Positions 62,284 through 64,000 of a DNA stretch of 64,000 nt are shown piece after piece. The stretch's first letter is position 1; each line of letters starts with the position of its first letter. The DNA is from Marivirga aurantiaca. GTDB lineage: Bacteria > Bacteroidota > Bacteroidia > Cytophagales > Cyclobacteriaceae. Where the stretch lies: the NCBI RefSeq assembly GCF_016679925.1, contig NZ_JAEQBW010000013.1:1-64000 (forward strand). Reading direction: 5' to 3'. Both the position numbers and the translations under genes were made by a program. A model generated the notes under the pieces. The model was not told where the DNA came from. It made no database searches and saw nothing but the letters and a program-made list of their open reading frames with translations.

Positions 62284-62822
62284 GGAATATACTACAGTTC
62301 TCTCATCAGCACTTGCTATCCGTAATTGTAGCGTAACAAGCTATGCATTCCAAAACGCACCGCCTCGTTTTGCGTCCCCCAAACGAGCGCACACAGTAAG
62401 CTAATTACTACTTAAGATTTTGCAAATCTGAATCAAAATACAATTCTAATTCAAGGGCGTAACGTAAAAAACCACGTCATCCTGAACTTGATTCAAGATC
62501 TTAGAATTAATAAACAAAAGTCCATCATCTTGTACCCGGTTCAGTACCCTGGAATTAGCAACAGAATCTGCATAACATTACAAAAGAAATCCCCCCAGCC
62601 CCCCTTTGAAAAAAAGGGGGAGAGACTCGCTTTCATATTATAACCTGTCATGCATTTGCTATCCGTAGTTTTAGCGCAGCGAACTACGGATTGAACAATA
62701 AATATGAGTCTGTGACTCAATCATTAATACACTAATTCAGATATCCTGAGTAAATTAATTAGTAGAGCCCTTTGGAATTCTACGAATAGGGATGAAAAAT
62801 TCCATTAAAATCCGGACATAAA
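62284..62822. other. Repeat-rich intergenic region
   Basis: No gene seen. It contains an inverted repeat CTCGTTT/AAACGAG (62364-62370 and 62381-62387), a variant TCCTGAACTTGATTCAAGA element (62480-62498), a C/G palindrome with A-rich loop (about 62588-62626) and ATCCGTAGTT/AACTACGGAT (62661-62670 and 62682-62691). A diverged partner of the last, beginning GCTATCCGTA, is at about 62315-62345. Confidence 0.6.
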
Positions 62823-62842
62823 AAAAGGGCCGAAGCCCTTTT
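62823..62842 (-). terminator. Rho-independent terminator of the lipoprotein gene
   Basis: AAAAGGGC (62823-62830), loop CGAA and GCCCTTTT (62835-62842) form a compact hairpin with A and T runs on both sides. It lies 25 bases beyond the minus-strand stop at 62867. It could work in both directions, but the plus-strand corA end is distant. Confidence 0.85.
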
Positions 62843-62866
62843 CAAAGTATGATAAAAAACTAAATA

Positions 62867-63703
62867 TTATATAGTCTCTCCTTTTTTCAAGGTAATAGTT
62901 CTTTCAACCGGATTATACGGGCTTGGAATTAATTCGCCATTGGCGTCCAAAAGCTCCAACTTAATAGTCATTTCGCCTTCTTCTTCATGTCCTTCAATAT
63001 AAAATGGCTGCCAATTATCTATCATAAATTCTTCATCATTGATAGTTGCCCTAACTTTATTACCTTCCTGGGATAATTCAGTATTAACTAAATAGAAATC
63101 CAATAAAATCTTTTTAGTATCATCACCTTCATAAGTACCTTTTGGTCTGCTATAGAACATGTGCGGATCTGATAAATCAACCTGTTCCATATCCTCAGCC
63201 GGTCTCCCCACTGTAAACTGCCTTATATTACTTGCCCCATAAGATTTGATACTTTCATGATAAGACCGTGACAGAAATGACAATGCTACATAATGACCTT
63301 CTTCTAAATCTTTGTTGAATTCTGATTCATAATGCGCTGTATAAGGTTCATTATTTAATATCAAATGTATGTGTTGTCCTTGCGGGGAATTGGCACAGTT
63401 CTTAATATCAGCATCAATGGTTTGTGTAGCCAATTCATAATTTTTAACATTATAAGAAAACTTAACTTCCCCGGATTCAATGCCGGAAGCGTTCTCCTGA
63501 GGACTCAACATTTCCAGTATTGCATCTTCAAAGTCTGGTGACTCTACGGGTGTCAAGGATATATTTGATTCCGTCTCTTCTACAGTACTCGTAGTATCAT
63601 TCTCGCTACCTTCAGTAGTGTTTTCTTCCTTTGTACCGGTATTACAAGCAAATATTCCCGCAATTAGAAATAATATGCTTAATCTTAATGTGGCTTGTTT
63701 CAT
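62867..63703 (-). CDS. Predicted lipoprotein of unknown function
   Basis: A 278-residue lipoprotein: signal sequence and lipobox GIFAC (Cys20), an acidic Thr/Glu/Ser-rich linker (about 21-55), then a beta-rich domain. GEVKFSYNVKNYELATQT, GQHIHLILNNEPYTAHYE and GHYVALSFLSRSYHESIKS suggest an immunoglobulin-like sandwich with exposed His residues, somewhat like DUF4399-type domains; this link is weak. A second beta domain fills the C-terminal 90 residues. It is monocistronic with its own terminator and divergent from the oxygenase gene. Location is probably the outer or inner membrane facing the periplasm. Confidence 0.72.
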   Translation of the reverse strand: MKQATLRLSILFLIAGIFACNTGTKEENTTEGSENDTTSTVEETESNISLTPVESPDFEDAILEMLSPQENASGIESGEVKFSYNVKNYELATQTIDADIKNCANSPQGQHIHLILNNEPYTAHYESEFNKDLEEGHYVALSFLSRSYHESIKSYGASNIRQFTVGRPAEDMEQVDLSDPHMFYSRPKGTYEGDDTKKILLDFYLVNTELSQEGNKVRATINDEEFMIDNWQPFYIEGHEEEGEMTIKLELLDANGELIPSPYNPVERTITLKKGETI

Positions 63704-63711
63704 GGTTTTAC

Positions 63712-63719
63712 TATTTTTG
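63712..63719 (+). promoter_or_regulatory. Candidate -7 element for the downstream oxygenase gene
   Basis: TATTTTTG matches TAnnTTTG and lies 66 bases before the ATG at 63786. The nearest TTG (63695) is only 14 bases upstream, too close for the consensus spacing. Confidence 0.3.
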
Positions 63720-63785
63720 TTTTTACATTAGTATACTAAAGGTAATTGGAATAAGTTACACAATCAACCCTGAACAAAAACAACG

Positions 63786-64000
63786 ATGAGCAATAAATTA
63801 TACAATGAAGTCCCTTCTCTGGATCTAAGTGATTTCACCACAGGCACAACTACTGAAAAAGAGCAGTTTGTGAGAGATCTGGGAAATGCCTATAATAACA
63901 TTGGCTTTGTAGCCATTAAAGGTCATTACCTAAGTGATGAACTCAGCCGGAAGCTATATCAAATAGTGGAAAAGTTTTTCGGGCTATCTACCGAACAAAA
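63786..64000 (+). CDS. Isopenicillin-N-synthase-like 2-oxoglutarate oxygenase (partial, cut by window end)
   Basis: The first 71 codons of a gene that runs off the window. The product begins MSNKLYNEVPSLDLSDF and contains FVRDLGNAYNNIGFVAIKGH and VEKFFGLSTEQ, the classic N-terminal (DIOX_N) region of the isopenicillin N synthase/2-oxoglutarate oxygenase family. The catalytic HxD...H motif would lie beyond the window. The function cannot be narrowed further. It is divergent from the lipoprotein gene. Confidence 0.8.
   Translation, partial: MSNKLYNEVPSLDLSDFTTGTTTEKEQFVRDLGNAYNNIGFVAIKGHYLSDELSRKLYQIVEKFFGLSTEQ

Overview
The window looks like chromosome from a marine, gliding Bacteroidota of the Cytophagales type (Marivirga/Fulvivirga/Roseivirga-like; genus is a guess). 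The basis is AT-rich DNA, a gliding lipoprotein (GldH), a protein ending in a type IX secretion (T9SS) C-terminal domain, an UpxY/NusG-like antiterminator in front of a polysaccharide cluster, a Bacteroidota-type Rho with a charged insertion, a TonB-dependent receptor with a carboxypeptidase-like N-terminal domain, and several matches to the Bacteroidota -7 promoter element TAnnTTTG. I saw no rRNA, tRNA, CRISPR array, transposase, integrase or phage gene.

Layout. 0-2.9 kb (minus): a GH3-family acyl-adenylating enzyme, a Cof-type HAD phosphatase and a small SEC-C membrane protein, probably one operon. 2.9-8.4 kb: an oxyR-like regulator divergent from a ferric-iron ABC importer (binding protein, fused permease, ATPase), followed by a Fur-family regulator. 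8.6-9.3 kb: a degenerate HepT-like protein translationally coupled to a ribosome hibernation factor. 9.3-13.8 kb: a histidine kinase with a periplasmic solute-binding sensor, glycerate kinase and hemB. 13.9-18.7 kb: TonB-dependent receptor, periplasmic helical-repeat protein and a LytS/LytTR-type two-component pair. 19-22.7 kb: a SulP transporter and beta-carbonic anhydrase, flanked by small secreted or membrane proteins of unknown function. 22.9-26 kb (minus): kpsF/kdsD-like isomerase, mannose-1-phosphate guanylyltransferase and a DUF2279-like protein. 26.1-31.7 kb: recQ, purD, a PSP1-domain protein and gldH. 31.7-37.4 kb (minus): a 1339-residue superfamily I helicase and a triple helix-hairpin-helix membrane protein.

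38.4-57.4 kb is the main accessory region. An UpxY-like antiterminator with a long leader is followed by a tightly packed plus-strand run: 2-oxoglutarate oxygenase, two methyltransferases, Wzx-type flippase, asparagine-synthase-like amidotransferase, four glycosyltransferases, UDP-GlcNAc 2-epimerase and a UDP-GlcNAc 4,6-dehydratase-like enzyme. The last gene is a 1906-residue PKD-repeat T9SS cargo protein whose start lies inside the preceding glycosyltransferase gene. This arrangement suggests that a surface glycan and a giant surface protein are made together. No priming sugar transferase or polymerase was recognised.

58-64 kb returns to core genes: serS (minus), rho overlapping a corA-like gene (plus), a lipoprotein (minus) and the 5' part of an isopenicillin-N-synthase-like oxygenase cut by the window edge. 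The intergenic spaces at 22.7, 37.5-38.3, 57.5-58 and 62.3-62.7 kb carry several families of short palindromic repeats, including a 241-248 bp tandem repeat just upstream of the polysaccharide cluster. Two long poly-G tracts (11354 and 35974) stand out in this AT-rich DNA.
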